Source: Kerstersia similis
GTDB lineage: Bacteria; Pseudomonadota; Gammaproteobacteria; Burkholderiales; Burkholderiaceae_B
Length of the DNA: 64,000 bases
Direction of reading: 5' to 3'
NCBI RefSeq assembly: GCF_965139615.1
Contig: NZ_CBCSIQ010000002.1
Location: 62,001 to 126,000 of the forward strand
Below the pieces are notes generated by a model. The model was not told where the DNA came from and searched no databases. It saw only the letters and a list, made by a program, of their open reading frames with translations. The translations under genes were made by a program, and so were the position numbers. Positions 18,229-26,051 of this stretch are shown in pieces (within the stretch, counting starts at the first letter, position 1; every line of letters begins with the position of its first letter).

Positions 18229-18257
18229 TTGGCGAGCGCTATACATTCATGTATAAT
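18229..18257 (+). promoter_or_regulatory. Sigma-70 promoter of tRNA-Val
   Basis: TTGGCG (18229-18234), 17-base spacer, perfect TATAAT (18252-18257), about 70 bases before the mature tRNA 5' end. It lies directly after the HU stop codon. Confidence 0.8.
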
Positions 18258-18326
18258 GCTCGCTTTCGCTGTGACGCAAGGTCTGCTTGGAATCATTGCC
18301 AGCAGGCCGGCGCATCCGGCACGGAT

Positions 18327-18402
18327 GGATGTTTAGCTCAGCTGGTAGAGCGGCGCCCTTACAAGGCGTAGGTCGGCGGTTCGAACCCGTCAACATCCAC
18401 CA
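18327..18402 (+). tRNA. tRNA-Val (anticodon TAC)
   Basis: 76 bases with encoded CCA. The acceptor stem GGATGTT pairs with AACATCC, the D-arm contains AGCTCAGCTGGTAGAGC, the anticodon loop CTTACAA reads TAC, and the T-arm is GGTTCGAACC-like. Confidence 0.96.
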
Positions 18403-18738
18403 AGAATTCAGCAGTGAAGCAGGCACTTAAGGTAACTTAAGTGCCTTTTTTGCGTCTGCGTTTCTGCGTCCATGCTTTTTTGAATTCAGGCTTTTGTGTG
18501 GCTACCCGCCCCTCGGGGGGGGGCGAGTCTTTCCGCCTCGACGGTGATGGGCAAGGCTTCCGTGGATGTGGCGTGTCTGTCTAAGGGTCATCATCACACC
18601 CGGGACGGGTTTGCGCAATCTTTTGCACTTGTTGTGCTGCTGCGGCGCCCGGTTCGGCATGCGGCGTGCCCTCAGCGGGCGTCGCCAAATCGAGAATCTG
18701 CTATAAGTAACGCTGGTATCTCATTGATGGAGTTGGAT
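18403..18738. other. Intergenic stretch between tRNA-Val and the lipoprotein gene
   Basis: It holds the tRNA terminator (18421-18451), a run of nine G (18515-18523) and, at its right end, the unassigned promoter of the lipoprotein gene (TATAAG at 18702-18707 is a possible -10 without a good -35). No gene is supported. Confidence 0.6.
18421..18451 (+). terminator. Rho-independent terminator of tRNA-Val
   Basis: 11-bp perfect stem (AGGCACTTAAG / CTTAAGTGCCT), loop GTAA, then six T. It starts 19 bases after the CCA end. Confidence 0.93.
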
Positions 18739-18969
18739 ATGCGAACAGAATTTCGGCCTTGCCGGGCACTGGGCTTGGCGCTTGGGGTTCTGCTGATATC
18801 GGGTTGCTCGACGCTGGGCCTGGGCAGTTCCTCGGATCGTGGCGGCAATTGTGAGGCGGACCCCAGCGCTTGCGCGTATGGGCCGGGCGAGCGGGAGTTC
18901 GCAGAGAAAGAGGCGGCACGACTGAACAAGGAGTCGGCAGCCAAGCTGCGCCGCAGTTCGCGGCGCTGA
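18739..18969 (+). CDS. Small putative lipoprotein of unknown function
   Basis: 76 residues from ATG 18739; a second in-frame ATG four codons upstream is disfavoured because it overlaps the GGAG that serves the chosen start. The N-terminus is Arg-rich, followed by a hydrophobic stretch (LGLALGVLLISGC) ending in a lipobox (L-I-S-G-Cys), so signal peptidase II processing at Cys is predicted. The mature peptide contains two further cysteines (GGNCEADPSACAYGPG), which could form a disulfide, and ends in a basic, helical, Arg-rich tail. No family is recognised. It is a single gene, convergent with the VOC gene. Confidence 0.72.
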   Translation: MRTEFRPCRALGLALGVLLISGCSTLGLGSSSDRGGNCEADPSACAYGPGEREFAEKEAARLNKESAAKLRRSSRR

Positions 18970-19075
18970 GCTGCTCCGAGGCGGCTTGAAGCGGTCTGAT
19001 ATATCCCGAGGGCGGTGTTGGGTCGCCTAAGGCGGCGATGGGGAGGGGAATCAGCCTGCGCCCACCATTTCAGAC

Positions 19076-19669
19076 TCAGGCCTGGTGATCTCGTGCGTGG
19101 GGTTTTGCGGTGCTGCCATCCATGAAAGGCAGATGGCCGTATTCCACCAGTTCCAGCTGATTGCCGAAAGGATCCAGAAAATACTGGACGCGCAAGCCGG
19201 CGCAAGGGCCATCACTGATAACGATGGGGCCTTCCATGATGTGCAGGCCACGTTCGCGCAGAAATGCGATTGCGACATCCAGATCCTGCACTTTGAATGC
19301 AATATGGCCGAAACCGAGGTCGCAGTTGCGCGGCACCTGTGTGCTGCGGTTGTCGGGGCGGCTGAAGCAGAATAGTTCCAGCATCAGCTTGGGGCCCAGT
19401 GCCAGCATGGCAATGTCAAACCGGGCATCTTCGACGTTTTGATACGCCTCGGTCCAGTCACGGCCATCCGGCTGGCGGGGAAACTCCCGCGCATCGAATG
19501 GCCCCAGCCGATATAGCTCAGTGCCGCCAAAGGTTTCGCAATAAAAGCGCGAAGCGGCGGTCAGGTCCGCGACGGCCAGGCTGACATGGTCAATATGCTG
19601 CAGGCCGGGGAGGGTGTTGGGTGGGTTCACGAGTCTCGCTCCTGGTTCTTGCCCAGATGGTTGGGGCAT
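19076..19669 (-). CDS. VOC-superfamily (glyoxalase/dioxygenase-like) protein
   Basis: 197 residues. Two beta-alpha-beta-beta-beta modules are visible: the first begins LQHIDHVSLAVADLTAASRFY, the second GFGHIAFKVQDLDVAIAFL, and the end RVQYFLDPFGNQLELVEY carries the conserved DP.GN.iEl signature with a metal-ligand Glu. His residues at the start of each module and this Glu are the usual metal ligands of glyoxalase I, extradiol dioxygenases and fosfomycin-resistance proteins. The substrate cannot be told. The ATG at 19669 follows an AT-rich segment that probably holds the promoter. Confidence 0.85.
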   Translation of the reverse strand: MPQPSGQEPGARLVNPPNTLPGLQHIDHVSLAVADLTAASRFYCETFGGTELYRLGPFDAREFPRQPDGRDWTEAYQNVEDARFDIAMLALGPKLMLELFCFSRPDNRSTQVPRNCDLGFGHIAFKVQDLDVAIAFLRERGLHIMEGPIVISDGPCAGLRVQYFLDPFGNQLELVEYGHLPFMDGSTAKPHARDHQA

Positions 19670-19914
19670 ATATTTTCATTTTGATAAATATAGTTCTTAA
19701 TGAATTTGCCGGCCAGTATGGCAGCATGGGTCTGTCAGGTGGCTGAATGGAGGGCTGAACGACAGGGCGCGGCCCGTCTTGCGCGCGGGCGCTGCGGAGA
19801 GCAGAGGAAGAGGCAGGGAACAAGCAGAGGAAGAGGCGGGCGCTGGCTGGCCGTTTCTTGCCTGGCGCGGCGATGAATGGCAGCGGCTGTATGTGGCAGC
19901 GCCCGGCCGGCAAG

Positions 19915-19935
19915 AGAGGCCGGCCAGGCTTGGTC
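19915..19935 (-). terminator. Hairpin after the sotB-like gene
   Basis: 7-bp GC stem (GGCCGGC / GCCGGCC) with a 7-base loop, starting 3 bases past the stop codon. No T run. Confidence 0.4.
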
Positions 19936-19938
19936 TTG

Positions 19939-21120
19939 CTAGGCGGGCCGGGCCTGCCAGTAGCGGCGCCAGGCGAAAATGGTCAGGGTCAGTGCGAAGG
20001 CGATGAACAGGCCACCGACGGCGCCCAGGCTGTTGATGTCATAGTGCAGCAGCACCGTACTGCCCATCAGCGCGCCGCCACCGATACCGATATTGAAGAT
20101 GCCGGAGTAAATGGAGGTGGCCACATCGGCGGAGTCTGGTGCGCTGGCCAAGACCTTGGATTGCAGCCCCAGATAGACGATGGTCATGGAGGCGCCCCAT
20201 ACCAGGCAAAGGATGACGGTCGTGGTGGCCGTGACGGTGGCGAAGTTGAGCGCGAGCAGGCACAGCAGCAGTACGGCGAGCGGGCCGGCAAAAGCTTCGA
20301 AGGGATGGCGTGGCGCATGCCGGGTAAAGATCAGGGTGCCGACGATGCCGGCGCCGCCAATCACCAGCAGCAGCGATACCACGAAATTGTCGCTGAACCC
20401 GCCGACCCGCGTCATGAAGGGCGTGAAATAGGTGTAGGCCGTGAAATGTCCGGTGACGATGATCAGGGTCAGCAGGTAGGCCTGCAGCAAGGCGGGCCGC
20501 TTGAGCACATTCGACAGATTCTTCAGCGGCGCAGGGTTGGTGCTGGGCAGATTCGGCAGTAGCTTGCGCAGGGCCAGCATCACCAGCAGACTGATCGCAG
20601 CAATGCACATGAAGGTAATGCGCCAGCCGGTTTGATGGCCGAGCAGTGTGCCCAGCGGCACACCCAGCACCGTGGCCAGCGAACTGCCGGTCACAATCAG
20701 GCCCAGGCCTTTGGCCTGTTTGCCTTCCGGCGACAGGCGCACCGCCAGCGGGATGGAGATGGACCAGAAAATGGCGTGGCTACAGGCAATCCCAATACGG
20801 GCGGCCATCAGTGAGGCAAAACTCCAGGCAAACCCCGCGAGGATGTGGCTACCGATAAAGATTGCGAACAAAATCATCAGCAGGCGCCGGCGTTCCTGCG
20901 CGGCGGTCAGCAGCGTCAGCGGCAGCGAGAGAATGGCAACGGTCCAGGCGTATCCGGTCAGGAGCAGGCCGGTATGGGCGACATCCATGCCAAAGCTATG
21001 GGCGATGTCGGGTAGCAGGCCGATGGGAACGAATTCCGTTGTATTGAAGATGAATGCGGCCAAGGCCAGGCTGACAACAGGCAGCCAGTCACGCCAGCTT
21101 GGGGAAGGAGAGGTGTGCAT
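19939..21120 (-). CDS. sotB: MFS sugar efflux transporter, SotB-like
   Basis: 393 residues with 12 predicted membrane helices. It shows extended similarity to E. coli SotB, including the opening LALAAFIFNTTEFVPIGLL, the HAIFWSI segment in helix 4-5, VTGSSLATVLGVPLG and the closing SGIFNIGIGGGALMG. SotB exports arabinose, IPTG and related sugars by proton antiport in the inner membrane. Function here is inferred from homology. It is a single gene, tail-to-head with a LysR gene on the same strand 118 bases upstream. Confidence 0.9.
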   Translation of the reverse strand: MHTSPSPSWRDWLPVVSLALAAFIFNTTEFVPIGLLPDIAHSFGMDVAHTGLLLTGYAWTVAILSLPLTLLTAAQERRRLLMILFAIFIGSHILAGFAWSFASLMAARIGIACSHAIFWSISIPLAVRLSPEGKQAKGLGLIVTGSSLATVLGVPLGTLLGHQTGWRITFMCIAAISLLVMLALRKLLPNLPSTNPAPLKNLSNVLKRPALLQAYLLTLIIVTGHFTAYTYFTPFMTRVGGFSDNFVVSLLLVIGGAGIVGTLIFTRHAPRHPFEAFAGPLAVLLLCLLALNFATVTATTTVILCLVWGASMTIVYLGLQSKVLASAPDSADVATSIYSGIFNIGIGGGALMGSTVLLHYDINSLGAVGGLFIAFALTLTIFAWRRYWQARPA

Positions 21121-21238
21121 GTGCGTGCAATGAAGATGGGGGCCGAGGCATTATAGAAGCGTCCCAGGGTTTGTACGGGGTTTCTATCCTGGGGCGCGGG
21201 GCCGATCCCGGACGGAATCGGCCATCCGGGCGGCCCAA

Positions 21239-22186
21239 TCAAGTTGCCGGGGTGCCCTGGGCTGGGGCATGGCCGGGCTGGGCCGTCTCCGGTGCGGCAA
21301 AATCCTGCAGCAGCCAGTTGCGAAAGGTTTGCAGGGAAGGCAGGTGCTCATTGCGCGCAGGATAGACCAGAAAATAATTGCGGCGGCTTTGCACAGGCTC
21401 GAAGAGCTGCACCAGTTGCCCGCTGGCCAGTTCTTCGGTGACCAGCACCTGGGGAACCAGACCTACGCCCAGCCCGGCCGTCACGGCCTGGATCAAGTGG
21501 CCGGTCAGTTCAAAACTGGGCCCCATGCGCATGCGGCGGTGCTCCAGCCCATGCTTGTCGAACCACTCGCTCCAGGCTTCGGGGCGGGTGGTGATGCTGA
21601 GCAGCGGGTAGGCGAGGATGTCTGCCGGCGTGGCATGCTGTACCGATGGGACGGTTGCCGGGCTGGCGATGACGACGAATTGCTCTGCCTGCAGAGCGTG
21701 AGCACGAAGATCGGGCCAGGGCGCCGTGCCGCTGCCGGCGCAGATGGCGGCATCCAGATCGCTGGCGTTGAAGTCCGGCGGCGCAATGCGTGAATGCAGG
21801 TGGATCATGATGCCGGGGTGCTGTGCGTGAAAATCCGCCAGTCGCGGCATCAGCCACTTCGAGCCGAAGGTGGGCAGGACCGCCAAGTGCAGGGAGCCCT
21901 GGCCCGATTCATGCGCTAGCGCCTGTAGCGTCGCGCTGCGGATGCGGCCCAGCCCGGCAGCCAGTTCCCGCAGATAGAGTGCGCCTACGGCGGTGAGTTC
22001 GATCTGGCGTCCATGGCGCACCAGCAGATTCAGGCCCAGGGTTTGCTCCAGCGCCTGTACTTGCCGGCTGACGGCACTCTGCGTCAAGCCGAGTTCTTCG
22101 GCGGCGCGGGTGAAACTCAGGTGGCGTCCGGAGGCTTCAAAGGCAGTCAGCAAGGACATGGAGGGGGTCAGTTTACGTGGGTTCAT
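21239..22186 (-). CDS. LysR-family regulator (GcvA-like)
   Basis: 315 residues. The helix-turn-helix is FEASGRHLSFTRAAEELGLTQSAVSRQVQALE, and the effector domain opens with GSLHLAVLPTFGSKWLMPRL, a wording typical of the GcvA/AmpR branch. It is divergent from the ydiJ-like gene. An inverted repeat ATGCAAA / TTTGCAT (22198-22228) sits 12 bases upstream of its start and fits a LysR operator serving both directions. Likely target: itself and the FAD/Fe-S dehydrogenase, or the downstream sotB-like gene on its own strand. The effector is unknown. Confidence 0.9.
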   Translation of the reverse strand: MNPRKLTPSMSLLTAFEASGRHLSFTRAAEELGLTQSAVSRQVQALEQTLGLNLLVRHGRQIELTAVGALYLRELAAGLGRIRSATLQALAHESGQGSLHLAVLPTFGSKWLMPRLADFHAQHPGIMIHLHSRIAPPDFNASDLDAAICAGSGTAPWPDLRAHALQAEQFVVIASPATVPSVQHATPADILAYPLLSITTRPEAWSEWFDKHGLEHRRMRMGPSFELTGHLIQAVTAGLGVGLVPQVLVTEELASGQLVQLFEPVQSRRNYFLVYPARNEHLPSLQTFRNWLLQDFAAPETAQPGHAPAQGTPAT

Positions 22187-22197
22187 TCATAAAACTC

Positions 22198-22228
22198 ATG
22201 CAAAGCGGGCATAAAATCCATTTTGCAT
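22198..22228. promoter_or_regulatory. Candidate LysR operator in the lysR-ydiJ divergent region
   Basis: 7-bp inverted repeat ATGCAAA / TTTGCAT with a 17-base spacer. It is immediately upstream of the lysR start and about 215 bases from the ydiJ start. Confidence 0.4.
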
Positions 22229-22441
22229 TCTATCCCTGAAGTCGCACAATAGCGCCATCGCAGCACGCATGGCGCATGGGAAATGCTGCACCTGGCTGCC
22301 TGCCGGGGCAAGTTCCCCGGGCAGTATGAGCGTGATTTGCGATTCATTCACATTTGTCATCTACTATTATTCACCGGATAGCTGTGTCCAGCGCGGGCGT
22401 CGCCCAAGCCGCTGGCCCCAGCTGTCCGGCAGGCCAAGCCC

Positions 22442-25400
22442 ATGATTGCTACCCTTCCTGTAGAGCGCAAGCTCGCTTCTCATTGCCATGCTTTCCTCGA
22501 TGCACTGGCCCGTAGCGGCTTTGAAGGGGATATCGCACGCGATGATGCCATGCTGACGGTGCTGTCCACGGATAACTCCGTGTATCAACGCTTTCCTCAG
22601 GCTGCGGTATTCCCGCGCCACGCGGAGGATGTGCAGCGTCTGGCACGGCTGGCCGATCAGGCGGAGTTCCAGCAGGTTGTACTGACGCCCCGAGGCGGCG
22701 GCACCGGAACCAACGGCCAGTCGCTGACTGATGGCATTGTGGTGGATGTGTCGCGCCACATGAATCAGATTCTGGATATTGATGTGGCCGCCCGGCGGGT
22801 GCGGGTGCAGGCTGGCGTCGTGAAGGATCAGTTGAACGCCGCGCTCAAGCCTTTGGGGCTGTTCTTTGCGCCGGAACTGTCCACCTCGAACCGGGCCACC
22901 CTGGGCGGAATGATCAATACGGATGCTAGCGGGCAGGGCAGTTGCCGCTACGGCAAGACACGCAATCACGTGCTGGAGCTGGATTATGTGCTGCTGGGCG
23001 GGCAGCGGATTGCCAGCCATGTCGTCGATGATGATGAGCTGGCGCGCCGTTGCGGCCTGCCGGGCCGCGCCGGTCTGGTGCACCGTGTGGCCAAGGATAT
23101 TTTCGATCGCCATCATGAGCGTATCGTGGCGGGCTTCCCGCCCCTGAACCGTTGCCTGACGGGCTATGACCTGGCGCACCTGCGCGAAGCCGACGGCCGT
23201 TTCAACCTCAATAGCGTGCTCTGCGGCGCGGAAGGGTCGCTGGGCTTTGTCGTGGAAGCCACGCTCAATGTGCTGCCGATTCCCAAGCATTCGGTACTGG
23301 TCAATGTCCAGTACGCGGGCTTCATGGATGCGCTGCGCGATGCGCGCGCGCTGATGGCAACCGAGCCGCTGTCCATCGAAACCGTGGATTCCAAAGTGCT
23401 CGGGCTGGCGATGAAGGATATCGTCTGGCACAGCGTGGCGGAGTTCTTCCCGGAGCAGGAGAGCGGCCCCGCCCTGGGGATCAATCTGGTTGAGTTCAGC
23501 GACGATGACCCGGTGGCTTTGCAGGCCATGGTGGATCGTTTCCTTGAGGTGCTGCGGACGGATCACAGTGTGCGCCGCCTGGGCTATACCCTGGCCGAGG
23601 GGCGCGAGAACGTGACCAAGGTCTATGGGATGCGCAAGCGTGCCGTCGGCTTGCTGGGGAATGCGCAAGGAGAGGCGCGGCCGCAGCCGTTTGTTGAGGA
23701 TGCCGCGGTGCCCCCCGAAAACCTCCCGGAGTTCATTGCAGAGTTCCGGGCATTGCTGGATGGCCACGGGCTGCAATACGGCATGTTTGGCCACGTGGAC
23801 GCGGGCGTGTTGCATGTCCGCCCGGCGCTGGATATGAAAGACACCGCCCAGGCGGCATTGTTGCGGCCGATTTCGGATGCCGTGGCGGCGCTGGCGCAGC
23901 GGTATGGCGGGCTGCTGTGGGGGGAGCATGGCAAGGGCGTGCGTTCCGAGTATGCCCCCAAGTTCTTTGGCGAGCTGTACCCGCTGCTGCAATCGTTGAA
24001 GACGGCCTTTGACCCGCGCAATCAGCTGAATCCGGGCAAGATTGCGACGCCGACGGCGGCAACCAAGCCTTTGTTGCGCATTGACGGGGTGCCGCTGCGG
24101 GGCGACCGCGACCGCGAAATCGACGAACGAGTCTGGCGCAGCTATGGCGCTGCCATGCACTGCAACGGCAATGGCGCCTGCTACAACTACGATCCGGACG
24201 ATGCCATGTGCCCGTCCTGGAAGGCCACGCGCGACCGGGTGCATTCGCCCAAGGGGCGCGCCTCTTTGATGCGGGAATGGCTGTGGCGCCAGCAGAAGGA
24301 AGGCGTGGATGTGCTGGAAAGCGCGCAGGCCGCACGTCGTCAGCCGCTGTGGCGCAGTTTGCCGGCCAAGGCAGGCAACGCCTGGCGGCGCTGGCGTGGC
24401 GAGCAGGATTTCTCGCACGAGGTGTACGATGCCATGGCGGGTTGCCTGGCCTGTAAGTCCTGTAGCGGCCAGTGTCCCATCAAAGTGGATGTGCCGGCGT
24501 TCCGCTCGCGCTTCCTGGAGCTGTATCACAGCCGCCATTTCCGCCCGCTGAAGGATTATCTGGTCGGTTCGCTGGAATCGACGGTTCCGACGCTGGCGCG
24601 CTACCCCAAAGCCTATAACGCGGTCATGGGCGCGGGCCTGACGCGCAAGCTGCTGGCACGCACGGCAGGTTTGTCGGATAGCCCATTGCTGGATACGCGG
24701 AATTTTGGCGCTATCCGGCAGCAGTGGCAGGCCGAGCTGGCTACGCCCCAGCGTTTGGCGGCCCTGAGCCCGGCTGAGCGGGCACGCAGCGTGGTGTTGG
24801 TGCAGGATGCCTTTACCCGCTATTTCGATACCGGGGTATTGGCGGACTGGATGGCCTTGGTGTCCATGCTCGGTTTCCGGGTGTACCTGGCGCCGTTCAT
24901 GCCCAACGGCAAACCCATGCAGGTGCAGGGTTTCCTGAAGGGTTTTGAAAAGGCCGCCCGGCGTAATGCCGCACGGCTCAAGGCATTGGCAGCCAGCGGG
25001 GTGCCGCTGGTGGGGCTGGATCCCGCCATGACGTTGACCTATCGCCAGGAGTACCTGCGTTTGCTTGGCGAGGATGCGCCGGAAGTGAAATTGCCGCAGG
25101 AATGGCTGCTGGATGTGCTGCCCGCGCAGGCGGCGGATGGCATCGTGGACGAGCAGCCTTATCTGCTGATGGCCCACTGCACGGAAAAGACCAATGCGCC
25201 GGCCAGCGTGGATGTTTGGAAAAAAGTCTTCGAAAGGTTTGGGCTTATTCTGAAAGTACAGGCAAGCGGATGTTGCGGAATGTCAGGGACTTACGGCCAT
25301 GAAACCCGTAATCAGCAGACCTCAAGGGTGATTTTCTCGCAGTCATGGGAGCCTGTCTTAATTAGCAATGGCGCGACTTCGCGGGTTTTGGCGGATGGCT

Positions 25401-25564
25401 ACTCCTGCCGCAGCCAGGTCAAGCGCTTCTCTCCCTACGAGACACGGCATCCGTTGCAGGCGTTACGTGATCATGTGCAGCAAAGGGTGCACATAAGTTC
25501 AGGTGCAGCTATTATTGAGGCTCAGTTAAACACTACAGAATTGTCTGTCTCAATATCATCATGA
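22442..25564 (+). CDS. ydiJ: FAD-binding and 4Fe-4S dehydrogenase, YdiJ type (probable D-2-hydroxyglutarate or D-2-hydroxyacid dehydrogenase)
   Basis: 1040 residues, close to E. coli YdiJ (about 1018). The N-terminal half is a PCMH-type FAD domain (TPRGGGTGTNGQSL near residue 80, then STSNRATLGGMINTDASG) with an FAD-oxidase C-terminal part (HGKGVRSEYAPKFF). The C-terminal half has 4Fe-4S cysteines in CLACKSCSGQCPIKVDVPAF and CNGNGACYNY...MCPSWKA, and a CCG-type segment (ASGCCGMSG). The family oxidises D-2-hydroxyacids and passes electrons to the respiratory chain; YdiJ acts on D-2-hydroxyglutarate. It overlaps the downstream arsR by ATGA and is divergent from a LysR gene. Confidence 0.92.
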   Translation: MIATLPVERKLASHCHAFLDALARSGFEGDIARDDAMLTVLSTDNSVYQRFPQAAVFPRHAEDVQRLARLADQAEFQQVVLTPRGGGTGTNGQSLTDGIVVDVSRHMNQILDIDVAARRVRVQAGVVKDQLNAALKPLGLFFAPELSTSNRATLGGMINTDASGQGSCRYGKTRNHVLELDYVLLGGQRIASHVVDDDELARRCGLPGRAGLVHRVAKDIFDRHHERIVAGFPPLNRCLTGYDLAHLREADGRFNLNSVLCGAEGSLGFVVEATLNVLPIPKHSVLVNVQYAGFMDALRDARALMATEPLSIETVDSKVLGLAMKDIVWHSVAEFFPEQESGPALGINLVEFSDDDPVALQAMVDRFLEVLRTDHSVRRLGYTLAEGRENVTKVYGMRKRAVGLLGNAQGEARPQPFVEDAAVPPENLPEFIAEFRALLDGHGLQYGMFGHVDAGVLHVRPALDMKDTAQAALLRPISDAVAALAQRYGGLLWGEHGKGVRSEYAPKFFGELYPLLQSLKTAFDPRNQLNPGKIATPTAATKPLLRIDGVPLRGDRDREIDERVWRSYGAAMHCNGNGACYNYDPDDAMCPSWKATRDRVHSPKGRASLMREWLWRQQKEGVDVLESAQAARRQPLWRSLPAKAGNAWRRWRGEQDFSHEVYDAMAGCLACKSCSGQCPIKVDVPAFRSRFLELYHSRHFRPLKDYLVGSLESTVPTLARYPKAYNAVMGAGLTRKLLARTAGLSDSPLLDTRNFGAIRQQWQAELATPQRLAALSPAERARSVVLVQDAFTRYFDTGVLADWMALVSMLGFRVYLAPFMPNGKPMQVQGFLKGFEKAARRNAARLKALAASGVPLVGLDPAMTLTYRQEYLRLLGEDAPEVKLPQEWLLDVLPAQAADGIVDEQPYLLMAHCTEKTNAPASVDVWKKVFERFGLILKVQASGCCGMSGTYGHETRNQQTSRVIFSQSWEPVLISNGATSRVLADGYSCRSQVKRFSPYETRHPLQALRDHVQQRVHISSGAAIIEAQLNTTELSVSISS

Positions 25565-26016
25565 CGATCAGCCCACGTGAAGATCTCGCGCAGTACGAGC
25601 AAACCGCCAACCTGGCGGTCCGTTCCGCTGCAGAAACCCCAGGCCGTAATGCCGAATCCGGCTCGCGCCCCGGTGCCGCCAAGGGCAAGAGCGGTAGTTT
25701 GGCAGCCAAGGCGCTGTGTCAGTTCTTGGATGCCGATGCCGAGCAGGCCGCCGCATTGCTGCGTGCCGCAGGCAATCCGCGCCGCTTGCTGGTGCTTTGC
25801 CTGCTGATAGAAAACGAGGAAATGTCGGTGGGCAGCTTGCTGGAACACCTGGACCTCAGCCAGTCGGCCTTGTCCCAGCATCTGGCCCGCATGCGCGAAG
25901 AAGGGCTGGTGACTTACCGCCGTTCTTCGCAGACGCTGTATTACCGCATAGATGATGAACGCGTGCGCCAGCTGATCGCCGCGCTCAAGGAAATCTATAG
26001 CCCGCAGCAGGCTTGA
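25561..26016 (+). CDS. ArsR-family winged-helix regulator with an N-terminal extension
   Basis: 151 residues. The ATG overlaps the ydiJ stop (ATGA), so translation is coupled. The core from about residue 58 is a typical ArsR fold: RAAGNPRRLLVLCLL, MSVGSLLEHLDLSQSALSQHLARMREEGLV as recognition helices, then the wing VTYRRSSQTLYYRI. The first 50 residues are polar, Gly/Ala/Ser-rich and probably disordered, which is unusual for this family. No metal-binding Cys box (ELCVCDL type) is present and only one core Cys exists, so it is not a classical metal or persulfide sensor. The ligand is unknown; operon position suggests it senses something tied to the dehydrogenase. Confidence 0.88.
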   Translation: MTISPREDLAQYEQTANLAVRSAAETPGRNAESGSRPGAAKGKSGSLAAKALCQFLDADAEQAAALLRAAGNPRRLLVLCLLIENEEMSVGSLLEHLDLSQSALSQHLARMREEGLVTYRRSSQTLYYRIDDERVRQLIAALKEIYSPQQA

Positions 26017-26022
26017 GTGCCT

Positions 26023-26047
26023 GACGCCTGAGCTTGCTGCAGGCGTC
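26023..26047. terminator. Hairpin between convergent arsR and dctD genes
   Basis: 8-bp perfect stem (GACGCCTG / CAGGCGTC), 9-base loop, between the two stop codons. No T run in either direction. Confidence 0.45.
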
Positions 26048-26051
26048 GCAT

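Noticed and set aside
18515..18523. Nine-G tract as a phase-variable element
   Set aside because: It lies in a gap about 215 bases from the nearest start, with no promoter around it. The similar nine-G run at 31036-31044 is likewise far from any start.
22367..25177. A 936-codon open frame on the minus strand
   Set aside because: It is antisense to the full-length ydiJ-like gene, whose domains are unmistakable. His/Gln/Arg-rich translation is the usual mirror of a GC-rich gene.
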